A stretch of 64,000 nt of DNA. It comes from Roseomonas sp. Its GTDB lineage: Bacteria; Pseudomonadota; Alphaproteobacteria; Acetobacterales; Acetobacteraceae. The stretch spans positions 1 through 64,000 of the forward strand of contig JADCFX010000014.1 in NCBI GenBank assembly GCA_020249285.1, in the 5' to 3' direction. How positions within the stretch are numbered: the first letter of the stretch is position 1; each line of letters begins with the position of its first letter. Below the pieces are notes generated by a model, which saw only the letters and a program-made list of their open reading frames with translations, had not been told where the DNA came from and ran no database searches. Made by a program: the position numbers and the translations under genes. Positions 8,701 through 15,169 of this stretch are shown in pieces.

Positions 8701-10226
8701 TCCGCATCGGCGGGGCCGATATCGGCCATCACGCCACGCCAGGGGCTTTGCGCCCCGCCATCCGCCGCATAGCCGGCCAGCAGCTTGATCGCATCGCGTC
8801 GCGCTTCTATCGCGCCTGCATCCCATTCCGTGGCACTCACGGAAAAATCCGGCGCCGCAACCTCGCGTTGCCGCAGCGCCACCAGCGCACCAATCACCTG
8901 ATGCAGCGCAAGGCCCGAAGCGCCAACCGTTCCGCGCATAGCCGCCGCATGGCGATTGATCCGCCCGCGCAGCGACCCCAAGCGGCGCACCACCGCATCG
9001 CGTTCCGGCTTGGGCGGCGTGGGCAGGGAAAGCGTCGCGCGCAATTCATCCAAAACCGCGCGCTTCGATTGCTTTTCCGAATGCAATTCCAGGCAGGCGA
9101 CGCCAAGGTCAATGCTCTCAAGCCGGCGCTTCACCACTTCAAGGGCTGCGAGTTTCTCAGCCACGAACAAGACGCTTCGCCCATCCAGCACGGCCTGGGC
9201 GATGATATTGCTGATGGTCTGGCTTTTGCCGGTGCCGGGCGGGCCTTGGATGACAACATGCCCGCCACGCCGCACAGCTTCCGCCGCCAAAGCCTGGCTG
9301 CCATCCACATCCATCACATGGTCAAGCCGCTCCACCGGGATTTCGGCATCCACATCGGCGTCGTCGGCAAAAACCGGCGGGATCGAAAGCGCCTCACCCC
9401 CTACCAGCGCGCGCACCATGGGGTGATCGGCAAGGCCTGGATTTTCCTCAGGGCCAAGGTCCCGCCACATCAGGAATTTGGCGAAGGAAAATAGCCCAAT
9501 CGCCAGCGCATCCGCATCCACGCGCCAATGCGCGCGTTCCGCCACCAAAGCCGCGATGCTTTCGGCCCAGGCGGTCAGCGTATAGGCATCAGTATCGAAA
9601 TCCGGCAGCGCAGCCTTGAAATTCACCTTGAGCATTTCGCGAAGCGACAGGTTCTCCGCAATATCCCCCGCCGCGCCGCGCAGCTTGAAATATTGTGAAA
9701 CCCCCTCACGTTCCAGCGCCACCGGAAGCAGCGCCAAGGGGGCGCGGCGTTCGGTTTCGGGCGTTGCGGGATCGCGCCAGATCAGCGCACCGAGCGCCAA
9801 ATAAAGCGTGGGCACGCCGGTTTCTTCGCGGGCGGTGCGCGCATCCTGCATGATATCGCGCAGCCGGCGCACCAGATCAGCAGGCGGCAATTGAACGCGC
9901 AGCTTGTCGTCGCGCTGATAATCCTCCCGCGCCGTATCGGATTTGGCAGCGGTGATGCCTTCCGCCTTTACCTTGGTGGAACGTGCGCGGCGCGGCTTGC
10001 CGGGGCTTGCTTCCACCGGCGCGGCATCAGGCGCAGCGACTGAGGCTTCAAAGCCAAAGGCACGGCCCGCTTGCAGCGCGCCAAGGACGAAATCCGCGTC
10101 CTCATCATCCAGGATGATCACGCCGCGAGATGCGCCGGGCTTCGGCAGGGAAAGCAGTCGGTTGCGGGTGGAAAGATCCAGCAATCCCCGGCGGGCTTCT
10201 TCCAAGGCGGTGCGAAGCTCCGTCAT
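5715..10226 (-). CDS. DUF4011 / superfamily-1 helicase / Vsr-like nuclease / DUF3320 protein
   Basis: This 1503-residue protein is far the largest in the window. The N-terminus ARRGLLDLSTRNRLLSLP is typical of DUF4011. VIQGPPGTGKSQTISN near residue 325 is the Walker A site, LVIDEASQVEPVD near 920 is Walker B, and NVLITRAKKR near 1164 is SF1 motif VI. Around 1240-1310, FLDVAARD and YVLGIEADAG resemble the Vsr-like endonuclease domain that follows such helicases, and the last 150 residues look like DUF3320. The ATG at 10226 has a GGAAAAG site; the track's longer start reads through a small upstream gene. Related helicase-Vsr fusions appear among reported antiviral-defence candidates, but its role here is inferred only. 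Confidence 0.85.
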   Translation of the reverse strand: MTELRTALEEARRGLLDLSTRNRLLSLPKPGASRGVIILDDEDADFVLGALQAGRAFGFEASVAAPDAAPVEASPGKPRRARSTKVKAEGITAAKSDTAREDYQRDDKLRVQLPPADLVRRLRDIMQDARTAREETGVPTLYLALGALIWRDPATPETERRAPLALLPVALEREGVSQYFKLRGAAGDIAENLSLREMLKVNFKAALPDFDTDAYTLTAWAESIAALVAERAHWRVDADALAIGLFSFAKFLMWRDLGPEENPGLADHPMVRALVGGEALSIPPVFADDADVDAEIPVERLDHVMDVDGSQALAAEAVRRGGHVVIQGPPGTGKSQTISNIIAQAVLDGRSVLFVAEKLAALEVVKRRLESIDLGVACLELHSEKQSKRAVLDELRATLSLPTPPKPERDAVVRRLGSLRGRINRHAAAMRGTVGASGLALHQVIGALVALRQREVAAPDFSVSATEWDAGAIEARRDAIKLLAGYAADGGAQSPWRGVMADIGPADADRLLGRLPGWIRAFATAGAALGAEAGPKAAEGALALRPALLAAPAHDAATLKHEAWAGDLAALEALVQALGALQKAKADPQLLPGALDVAGIAEARATLAEAGGVFGFLSGARRDAKALAARIARDAENPLPALDAALAGQAAREALRQGDALGRAAFGTLWQGEASDTAPLSALLTWRKTHGAVALMALADGAKPAEPAPLQAALDAFHEVQQTTGLDARIAFGADEPAFSALATRLGDWAAAPEALDTWLGWRRAAAAASGLEPLLERLTDGRVAPEAAEDVFSFALHEALLRAAMAQHPELAAFDGAAADRLVEDFREADRARITLTRAEAAYAHALRVKEVRDGAPGMTVLRGEMEKKRGHLPVRELLLRASQAVQKAKPIFMMSPLSVAQFLSPPHGLKPGLSFDLLVIDEASQVEPVDALGAIARCRQVVVVGDDKQMPPTRFFQRMTGEEGEETAENITDVVAARDVESILGLCNARGLPSAMLRWHYRSRHESLIATSNAEFYDNRLFILPSPRARSSALGLSLRRVEGRFDTGGTGTNAEEARAVAEAVIAHARETPGDTLGVAAFSIRQRDAILNAVEAARRDNPDTEAFFAAHSDEPFFVKNLENVQGDERDSIMISVGYGRGADGKLAMRFGPLSADGGERRLNVLITRAKKRCIVFSSIGADDIDLARASGRGVATLKTFLAFAAAGEAPRATAAKTQAAPLAAAIGKAIEAAGKEAVPRVGMAGLFLDVAARDAGNYVLGIEADAGDWAALRCARDRERGRDSALQAMGWKLTRAWSLSWYGRPEAEAARIADLLGAAPATTSEVAAPAPETGLAEPYREAAPEVPKDTAIADVPFATLAGILAEIIAVESPITTESLGERVRLLWGLEALPTPVRDALRQALALARQLHGVKEEQGFLLAEGSVIAPRDRRNANAHLRRAAAVSPREIAAAAEKLLALRPATTEAELAAGIHRALGLDANQQTAIAARLAGLIGAGVVKL

Positions 10227-10230
10227 GCGG

Positions 10231-10392
10231 CTATCTTTTCCGGAAGGCGAAAGTGATCGCCAGGACAATGCCCACCAACGCCAAAATAGCCAGCATGCCC
10301 TGTACAACCTCGAAATTCGGGGAATCGCGATGGATGAAGATGGAAGCAGCCGCCGCGCCCAGCATCATCAGGGTTTGTAGAATCCATTCCAT
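10231..10392 (-). CDS. Small two-pass membrane protein (53 aa), unlisted
   Basis: This gene is too short for the ORF track, which lists a different frame here. From an ATG at 10392 the strand reads MEWILQTLMMLGAAAASIFI, then a charged linker HRDSPNFE, then a second hydrophobic stretch GMLAILALVGIVLAITF and a basic end FRKR. GAGG stands eight bases before the start. The stop lies four bases before the helicase ATG, so the two are almost certainly cotranscribed. Two membrane helices with a short polar turn are predicted. I do not recognise the family; an accessory or effector partner of the helicase-nuclease is possible but unproven. Confidence 0.7.
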   Translation of the reverse strand: MEWILQTLMMLGAAAASIFIHRDSPNFEVVQGMLAILALVGIVLAITFAFRKR

Positions 10393-10471
10393 CCAAGCGC
10401 CTCATTGCCCATTGGTTGCCTCAGCCCTTGCGCAGTCTGGCATATCTCCCGCCACTGTCGAAGGGTGATTC

Positions 10472-10996
10472 TCAGGGCTGCGGCGGTGCGGGGGGCACAA
10501 GGCGGTTCTCCAATATCTCGATACGGCTCAGGGATGTTTTCAACAATGTGATCAATTCCGCCACCTGCTGTTCGCGCAGCAGATCTATCTTTTCATGCAG
10601 CAGGCTGATTTCCGCTTCAGAGCGGATATTCACCTGATAATCCGCGATGGAGCGGATGCGATCTATATCCGCCTGCCTATTCTGGCTCATCATAATGATC
10701 GGCGCCGTATAGGCCGCCTGGAAGGACAGCATCAGGTTCAGCAGGATGAAGGGATAGGGGTCCCAGGCACCGCCGCCCAAAGCCACATTGGCAATCAGCC
10801 AGACCACCAATAGCCCGGATTGGATCAGGATGAAGCGCCAGGACCCGACAATTGCCGCCACCAGGTCGGAAAGCCTCTCGCCGAGGGTCAACGGCGGCGC
10901 CGGGCCTTCACTCCGCCGCCTTTCTCGGGCGCGCGACAGAACGGTGCGCAAATGGACGTGGCGGCGGTGATGATGAGGTTCGGGATGCTCGGCCAT
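10472..10996 (-). CDS. DUF1003 membrane protein
   Basis: The central part has two membrane segments, SWRFILIQSGLLVVWLIANV and YPFILLNLMLSFQAAYTAPI, joined by a Trp-Asp-Pro-Tyr-Pro loop. They are followed by MMSQNRQADIDR and a helical C-terminus likely to form a coiled coil (ISLLHEKIDLLREQQVAEL). This is the DUF1003 pattern; biochemical function is unknown. The N-terminus is histidine-rich (HPEPHHHRRHVH). I moved the start to the ATG at 10996, which has AGGGGGA nine bases upstream, instead of the track's 11023. It probably precedes the small membrane protein and helicase in one transcription unit. Confidence 0.88.
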   Translation of the reverse strand: MAEHPEPHHHRRHVHLRTVLSRARERRRSEGPAPPLTLGERLSDLVAAIVGSWRFILIQSGLLVVWLIANVALGGGAWDPYPFILLNLMLSFQAAYTAPIIMMSQNRQADIDRIRSIADYQVNIRSEAEISLLHEKIDLLREQQVAELITLLKTSLSRIEILENRLVPPAPPQP

Positions 10997-11059
10997 GCAG
11001 ATTTCCCCCTGCAAAGCGCGCAAGCTGCACCATTCACCCCGGTAGGAACATGATAAAAA

Positions 11060-12481
11060 TCAACTCCGTCCGTAAGTATCCTCAAACCGCACAATATCAT
11101 CTTCGCCAAGGTAGGATCCGGACTGCACCTCAATCAGCGTCAGCGGAATCTTGCCCGGGTTTTCCATGCGATGGATGCAGCCCAGCGGCAGATAAACGCT
11201 TTCATTCTCGCGCAGCATGATTTCCTCCCCATCGCGGCGCACAATGGCGGTACCGGAAACCACCACCCAATGCTCGGCGCGATGAAAGTGCTTTTGCAGG
11301 GAAAGCTTGGCGCCGGGGCGGACTTCGATTTTCTTGACCTGGAAGCGATCCCCCATGATCAGGCCTTCATAATGGCCCCAGGGGCGATAGGCGCGGCGGT
11401 GTTCGGTGGCTTCCTTGGCGCCGCGCGCCTTCAGCTGGTCCACCAGCTTTTTCACATCCTGCGCGTGGTCCCGATGCATGGCGAGCACGGCATCATCGGT
11501 CACCACGACCACGGCATCCTGCAGGCCAATCACGCCGGTCAGGATGGTTTCGCTGCGAACATAGCAATTCTTGGCACCCACCAGCTCCACAGGACCGAGG
11601 GTGGCATTGCCCGCGGCGTCCTTCGGCTGAATCTCCCATAGCGCGGCCCAGGAACCGATATCGGACCAGCCAATGGCAGCGGGCACCACGGCAGCCTTTT
11701 GCGTGCGTTCCATCACCGCATAGTCAATGCTGATGGATGGAGTGGCGGTGAAGGCAGCGGCTTCCAGCCTAATGAAATCGCCATCGCGTACGGCGCCAGC
11801 AACAGCGGCGCGCACGCCCTTCAGCACATCCGGCGCATAGGCTTCCATCTCGGTCAGCATGGTCGCGGCGGTAGCCACGAACATGCCGGAATTCCACAAA
11901 TGCCGGCCCGTTTTCAGGAATTCCGCAGCGCGGGCGGCGTCGGGCTTTTCCACAAAGCGCGCAATGCGCTGCACCCCATCACTGCCCGGCAGGGCATCAC
12001 CAGTTTCAATATAGCCATAGCCGGTCTCCGGCGCGGTGGGCTGCATGCCGAAGGTGACAATCGCCCCCGCTTGCGCCGCCGCAGCGGCCTTGGCCAGCGC
12101 TGCTTGCAGCGCCGCCACATCGCCAATCGCCGCATCGGCGGCCATGAACCACAGCACCGCGCCCGGCGCGGTTTCCTCGGCGAGCAATGCGGCGGCGGCG
12201 ATGGCGGGTGCACTATTGCGGCCGATGGGTTCCAACACGATGGAAGCGCCCTTGTCGCGCAATTGCTCGGCCACCAGGAACCGATGCGCTTCATTGCAAA
12301 CCACCATCGGCGGCAGGAAACCGGCGCCAGAACCCCGCGCGGCAGTTTCCGCCAGCATGGTTTTGTCTGAAGCCAACGGCCAGAATTGCTTGGGGTAGCT
12401 TTCGCGCGAAAGCGGCCATAGCCGCGTGCCGGTGCCGCCGGACAGGATCACGGGCAGGATCAGGGGGGAAGAGGCGTTCAT
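11060..12481 (-). CDS. manC: Bifunctional mannose-1-phosphate guanylyltransferase / mannose-6-phosphate isomerase
   Basis: This 473-residue protein has the type II PMI-GMP layout. PVILSGGTGTRLWPLSRE is the nucleotide-binding signature of the guanylyltransferase half, with FVEKPD later. The C-terminal cupin half shows VRPGAKLSLQKHFHRAEHWVV, the metal-binding isomerase motif. It makes GDP-mannose for polysaccharide or lipopolysaccharide. The true start is probably the ATG at 12481; the track's first codon is TTG at 12487. No other sugar-nucleotide genes lie nearby. It is divergent from the PaaI gene across about 130 bases. The same family is also named algA, xanB or cpsB. Confidence 0.93.
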   Translation of the reverse strand: MNASSPLILPVILSGGTGTRLWPLSRESYPKQFWPLASDKTMLAETAARGSGAGFLPPMVVCNEAHRFLVAEQLRDKGASIVLEPIGRNSAPAIAAAALLAEETAPGAVLWFMAADAAIGDVAALQAALAKAAAAAQAGAIVTFGMQPTAPETGYGYIETGDALPGSDGVQRIARFVEKPDAARAAEFLKTGRHLWNSGMFVATAATMLTEMEAYAPDVLKGVRAAVAGAVRDGDFIRLEAAAFTATPSISIDYAVMERTQKAAVVPAAIGWSDIGSWAALWEIQPKDAAGNATLGPVELVGAKNCYVRSETILTGVIGLQDAVVVVTDDAVLAMHRDHAQDVKKLVDQLKARGAKEATEHRRAYRPWGHYEGLIMGDRFQVKKIEVRPGAKLSLQKHFHRAEHWVVVSGTAIVRRDGEEIMLRENESVYLPLGCIHRMENPGKIPLTLIEVQSGSYLGEDDIVRFEDTYGRS

Positions 12482-12487
12482 GGGCAA

Positions 12488-12618
12488 TCATCGCTCCGCA
12501 TCATCTCGCGATTAGGGGCAAATCGGGGCAAAGCCAAGGCAAAGGCGGGCTGGCGTTTCCCTAGGCCGGCTTCCGGTATAGCTTTCTGCCCCTAATTCAG
12601 CCCGAAAGTTACCCTGCC
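12488..12618. promoter_or_regulatory. Divergent promoter region manC / PaaI
   Basis: These 131 bases lie between two divergently transcribed genes and must hold both promoters. I see no clear -35/-10 pair, although GGTATAGCTTT near 12575 could act as a -10 for the rightward gene. A near-direct repeat GGGGCAAATCGGGGCAAAG occurs around 12514-12532; it may be an operator or chance. Confidence 0.35.
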
Positions 12619-13050
12619 TTGGATAACCCTGCCTCCCCCGCCATTCCGGAAGGCTTTGTGCCGCGCCCCGCTGGCGGGCCGTTTCTGGAACCCATCGGCC
12701 CCATCATGATCCGCCGAGATCACGGGCCGCTTGCCTTCGGGCTGCGCATTGAAAAGCGCCACTGCAACAGCAAGGACATGGCCCATGGCGGCATGTTGGC
12801 GACTTTTGCCGACCTGGCGCTCGGGATTGGCGGCTTCAATCTGGCCGGGGTGACGGGGTTCTTCACCACCATCAGCCTGAATTCGGATTACCTGGCGCCG
12901 GCCTTGCTTGGCACCTGGCTGCAATGTGAACCCGTGCTGCTGCGTCGCACGCGCACGCTGGTATTCGCGCAAGGGGTCTGCATGGCGGATGGCAAGCCCG
13001 TGCTGCGTGCAAGCGGGGTTTTCGCCCTGCCGCGGGAGGTCGTGGGTTAG
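12619..13050 (+). CDS. PaaI-family acyl-CoA thioesterase (hotdog fold)
   Basis: This 143-residue single hotdog domain includes DMAHGGMLATFADLALG, the helix and active-site region of PaaI/YbgC-type thioesterases, which hydrolyse acyl- or phenylacetyl-CoA esters. The only start giving full length is the TTG at 12619 (LDNPASPAIPEGF); the next in-frame ATG falls inside the domain. No convincing ribosome-binding site is seen, so the start is uncertain. It lies 140 bases upstream of the CoA-transferase operon and could act on a CoA intermediate of that pathway, which is inference from position. Confidence 0.82.
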   Translation: MDNPASPAIPEGFVPRPAGGPFLEPIGPIMIRRDHGPLAFGLRIEKRHCNSKDMAHGGMLATFADLALGIGGFNLAGVTGFFTTISLNSDYLAPALLGTWLQCEPVLLRRTRTLVFAQGVCMADGKPVLRASGVFALPREVVG

Positions 13051-13190
13051 CGACCCTGTGCTTGCTGAATCGAAATTCGTCCTTTCATCGTCCATAGCCC
13101 GCAGGGCCTTCGCGAACAGAAGCGCGCTTACCCCCTTGCCTTCGGCGCCACTTCGGCGAAGCATAACACGGTATTTGCAGGGGGCGGCCC

Positions 13191-13925
13191 ATGGCACGCA
13201 ACAAGACCTTTCCGGATTTCGATGCGGCAGTGGCGGATATTCCAGACGGCGCGGTGATTGCCATTGGCGGCTTCGCTGGCCCTGGCACACCCTATAACCT
13301 TATTGCCGCCCTGGCGCGACGCGGCGCCAAGCGCCTGACCTGCATCGCCAATACCACGGGTGGTGCCCATAAGCCGCGCATGCCCGATATCGGCATGCTG
13401 GTGGAAAACGGCCAGGTCGCGAAGGTGATATGCTCCTTCACTGCCGCGACCCGCGCATCCGACGTGCTGCCCTTCACCAAATACTATGAATCCGGAGAGG
13501 TGGAGGCAGAAATCGTCCCGCAAGGCACCCTGGCCGAGCGGCTGCGCGCCGCCGGTGCGGGTATTCCCGCCTTCTATACGCCAACCGCGGTTGGTACCGA
13601 ATTAGCCGAAGGGCGCGAAACACGAGAGATCAATGGCAGGCGCTATTTGCTGGAATATGCGCTGCCGGTGGATTTCGCCTTTATTCGTGCCGCGCGGGCG
13701 GACGCGGCTGGCAATCTGCGCTTCCATCGCAGCCAGCGTAATTTCAATCCCTTGATGGCGATGGCCGCGAGAACCACCATTGTGGAAGTGGAAGAAGACA
13801 TCCGGCCCGCCGGCGCGACAGATGCCGATGATGTGCATACAATGGGCCTTGTGGTGCATCGGCTGATCCGCGTGCCGCCACCACCCATGGGACTCTGGAC
13901 CCGCAAGCGGGAGGCCGCACGATGA
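13191..13925 (+). CDS. CoA-transferase, subunit A
   Basis: This 244-residue alpha subunit of a family I CoA-transferase shows AIGGFAGPGTPYNLIAAL near the N-terminus, the glycine-rich CoA-binding loop of AtoD/ScoA/PcaI proteins, and later DFAFIRAARADAAGNLRFH. With the next gene it would move CoA between acyl-CoA and a carboxylic or 3-oxo acid. AGGGGGCGG precedes the ATG. It is the first gene of a ten-gene, tightly spaced operon. The substrate (succinyl-CoA:3-oxoacid, acetate, or the end product of this operon) cannot be read from sequence. Confidence 0.9.
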   Translation: MARNKTFPDFDAAVADIPDGAVIAIGGFAGPGTPYNLIAALARRGAKRLTCIANTTGGAHKPRMPDIGMLVENGQVAKVICSFTAATRASDVLPFTKYYESGEVEAEIVPQGTLAERLRAAGAGIPAFYTPTAVGTELAEGRETREINGRRYLLEYALPVDFAFIRAARADAAGNLRFHRSQRNFNPLMAMAARTTIVEVEEDIRPAGATDADDVHTMGLVVHRLIRVPPPPMGLWTRKREAAR

Positions 13926-14551
13926 GCTGGACACGCATGCAAATGGCCGAAAGGCTGGTGCAGGAATTTCAGGATGGCTGGGTGGTCAATCTTGGTGTCG
14001 GCATGCCGACGATGATTGCGGATGTACCCATGGGTAATCGTGATATCATCTTCCATGCGGAAAACGGCGTGATCGGCTATGGCGCCGTCTGCGCGCCGGG
14101 GACCGAGGATTTGAACCTGGTCAATGCCGGCGGGCAGAATGTGGTGCTCAATCCCGGCGCTTCCATTGTGCATCATGCGGATAGCTTTGCACTGATCCGT
14201 GGCGGGCGGATGGATGTGACCGTGATGGGTGCCTATGAAGTGGCGGCCAATGGGGATTTCGCCAATTGGAAGCTGAAGGGCGCCAAGGGCGGCGGGATTG
14301 GCGGCGCGATGGATTTGGCCGCCTCCGCACAGCGCGTCTATATCATGCTGGAGCATCGCACGCGTGATGGTGCTTCCCGCCTGCTGCCGCGTTGTAGCCT
14401 GCCCATTACCGCCGCTGGTGTGGTGACGCTGGTGGTGACCGATCTTGGTCTTTTCGCGCCCGCAGGTGAAGGCTTCGCGTTGCGAGACCTCGCCCCAGGT
14501 GTGACTTTGGAAGAAGTCCGCGCCGCCACCGCCTGCCCCATCATCGCGTGA
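13922..14551 (+). CDS. CoA-transferase, subunit B
   Basis: This is the 209-residue beta subunit. VVNLGVGMPTMIAD and FHAENGVIGYG are conserved; the glutamate of AENG is the residue that forms the glutamyl-CoA thioester in this family. It overlaps subunit A by ATGA, as expected for a heterodimer translated together. It ends nine bases before the HCCA-isomerase-like gene. Confidence 0.92.
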   Translation: MSWTRMQMAERLVQEFQDGWVVNLGVGMPTMIADVPMGNRDIIFHAENGVIGYGAVCAPGTEDLNLVNAGGQNVVLNPGASIVHHADSFALIRGGRMDVTVMGAYEVAANGDFANWKLKGAKGGGIGGAMDLAASAQRVYIMLEHRTRDGASRLLPRCSLPITAAGVVTLVVTDLGLFAPAGEGFALRDLAPGVTLEEVRAATACPIIA

Positions 14552-14560
14552 GGAAACACC

Positions 14561-15169
14561 ATGGCTTTGCTGATTGACTATTACGTTTCGCTCAATTCTC
14601 CCTGGACCCATCTGGGCGCGGCGCGGATTGAAGCCTTGGCGGCGCAGCATGGCGCGGCGCTGCATATCTGGCCGGTTGATTTCGGCACAATCTTCGCGGG
14701 CTCCGGCGGACTTCCCTTGCCGAAGCGCTCTCCGCAGCGCCAGGCCTATCGCTTGCAGGAATTGCGGCGCTGGCGGGATGCGCTTGGCATTCCCATAAAC
14801 ATCCAGCCAAAGCATTCTCCCGCCAATGAATTGCCTGGCGCAGCGTGTGTTATTGCGCTGCGCGAAACCCAAGGCCATGCGCCGGCAATTCGCTTGGCGC
14901 ATCGCATCCTGAAGGCGCTTTGGGAGGAAGAGCAGGATACAGGCGACACGGCCACACTCGCGGCGCTAATGCGCGACTGCGGCTTGAATGCGGAGGCTCT
15001 ACTGCGTCTGGCGGAAGACCCGCGCTGGCTTGAACAGCGCAAGGCCGATACCGCCGCCGCGCTGGAACGCGGTGTCTTCGGTGCGCCGTGCTATGTGATT
15101 GGTGAGGATATGTTCTGGGGCCAGGATCGGCTGGATTTTGTTGCCAAGCGCTTGAGCAAAGGCGCTTGA
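14561..15169 (+). CDS. 2-hydroxychromene-2-carboxylate isomerase-like protein (DsbA fold)
   Basis: This 202-residue thioredoxin-fold protein of the DsbA/kappa-GST type starts with LIDYYVSLNSPWTHLGAARIE, where the serine of SPW corresponds to the glutathione-activating serine of HCCA isomerase. The C-terminus GAPCYVIGEDMFWGQDRLDF is the characteristic ending. HCCA isomerases act in naphthalene-type aromatic degradation using glutathione. No other naphthalene genes are present, so a related isomerisation in this operon is more likely. The last base of the TGA is the first base of the next gene's ATG. Confidence 0.88.
   Translation: MALLIDYYVSLNSPWTHLGAARIEALAAQHGAALHIWPVDFGTIFAGSGGLPLPKRSPQRQAYRLQELRRWRDALGIPINIQPKHSPANELPGAACVIALRETQGHAPAIRLAHRILKALWEEEQDTGDTATLAALMRDCGLNAEALLRLAEDPRWLEQRKADTAAALERGVFGAPCYVIGEDMFWGQDRLDFVAKRLSKGA

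Noticed and set aside
7206-9494. 389- and 316-residue plus-strand ORFs
   Set aside because: Both lie within the helicase gene on the other strand, which shows continuous SF1 motifs.
10223-10405. 60-residue minus-strand ORF listed in the track
   Set aside because: A different frame of the same region encodes a 53-residue protein with two hydrophobic segments and a good ribosome-binding site, which is the better reading.
13643-14902. 419-residue ORF on the minus strand
   Set aside because: It lies antisense to the CoA-transferase genes, which have full motifs; shadow.
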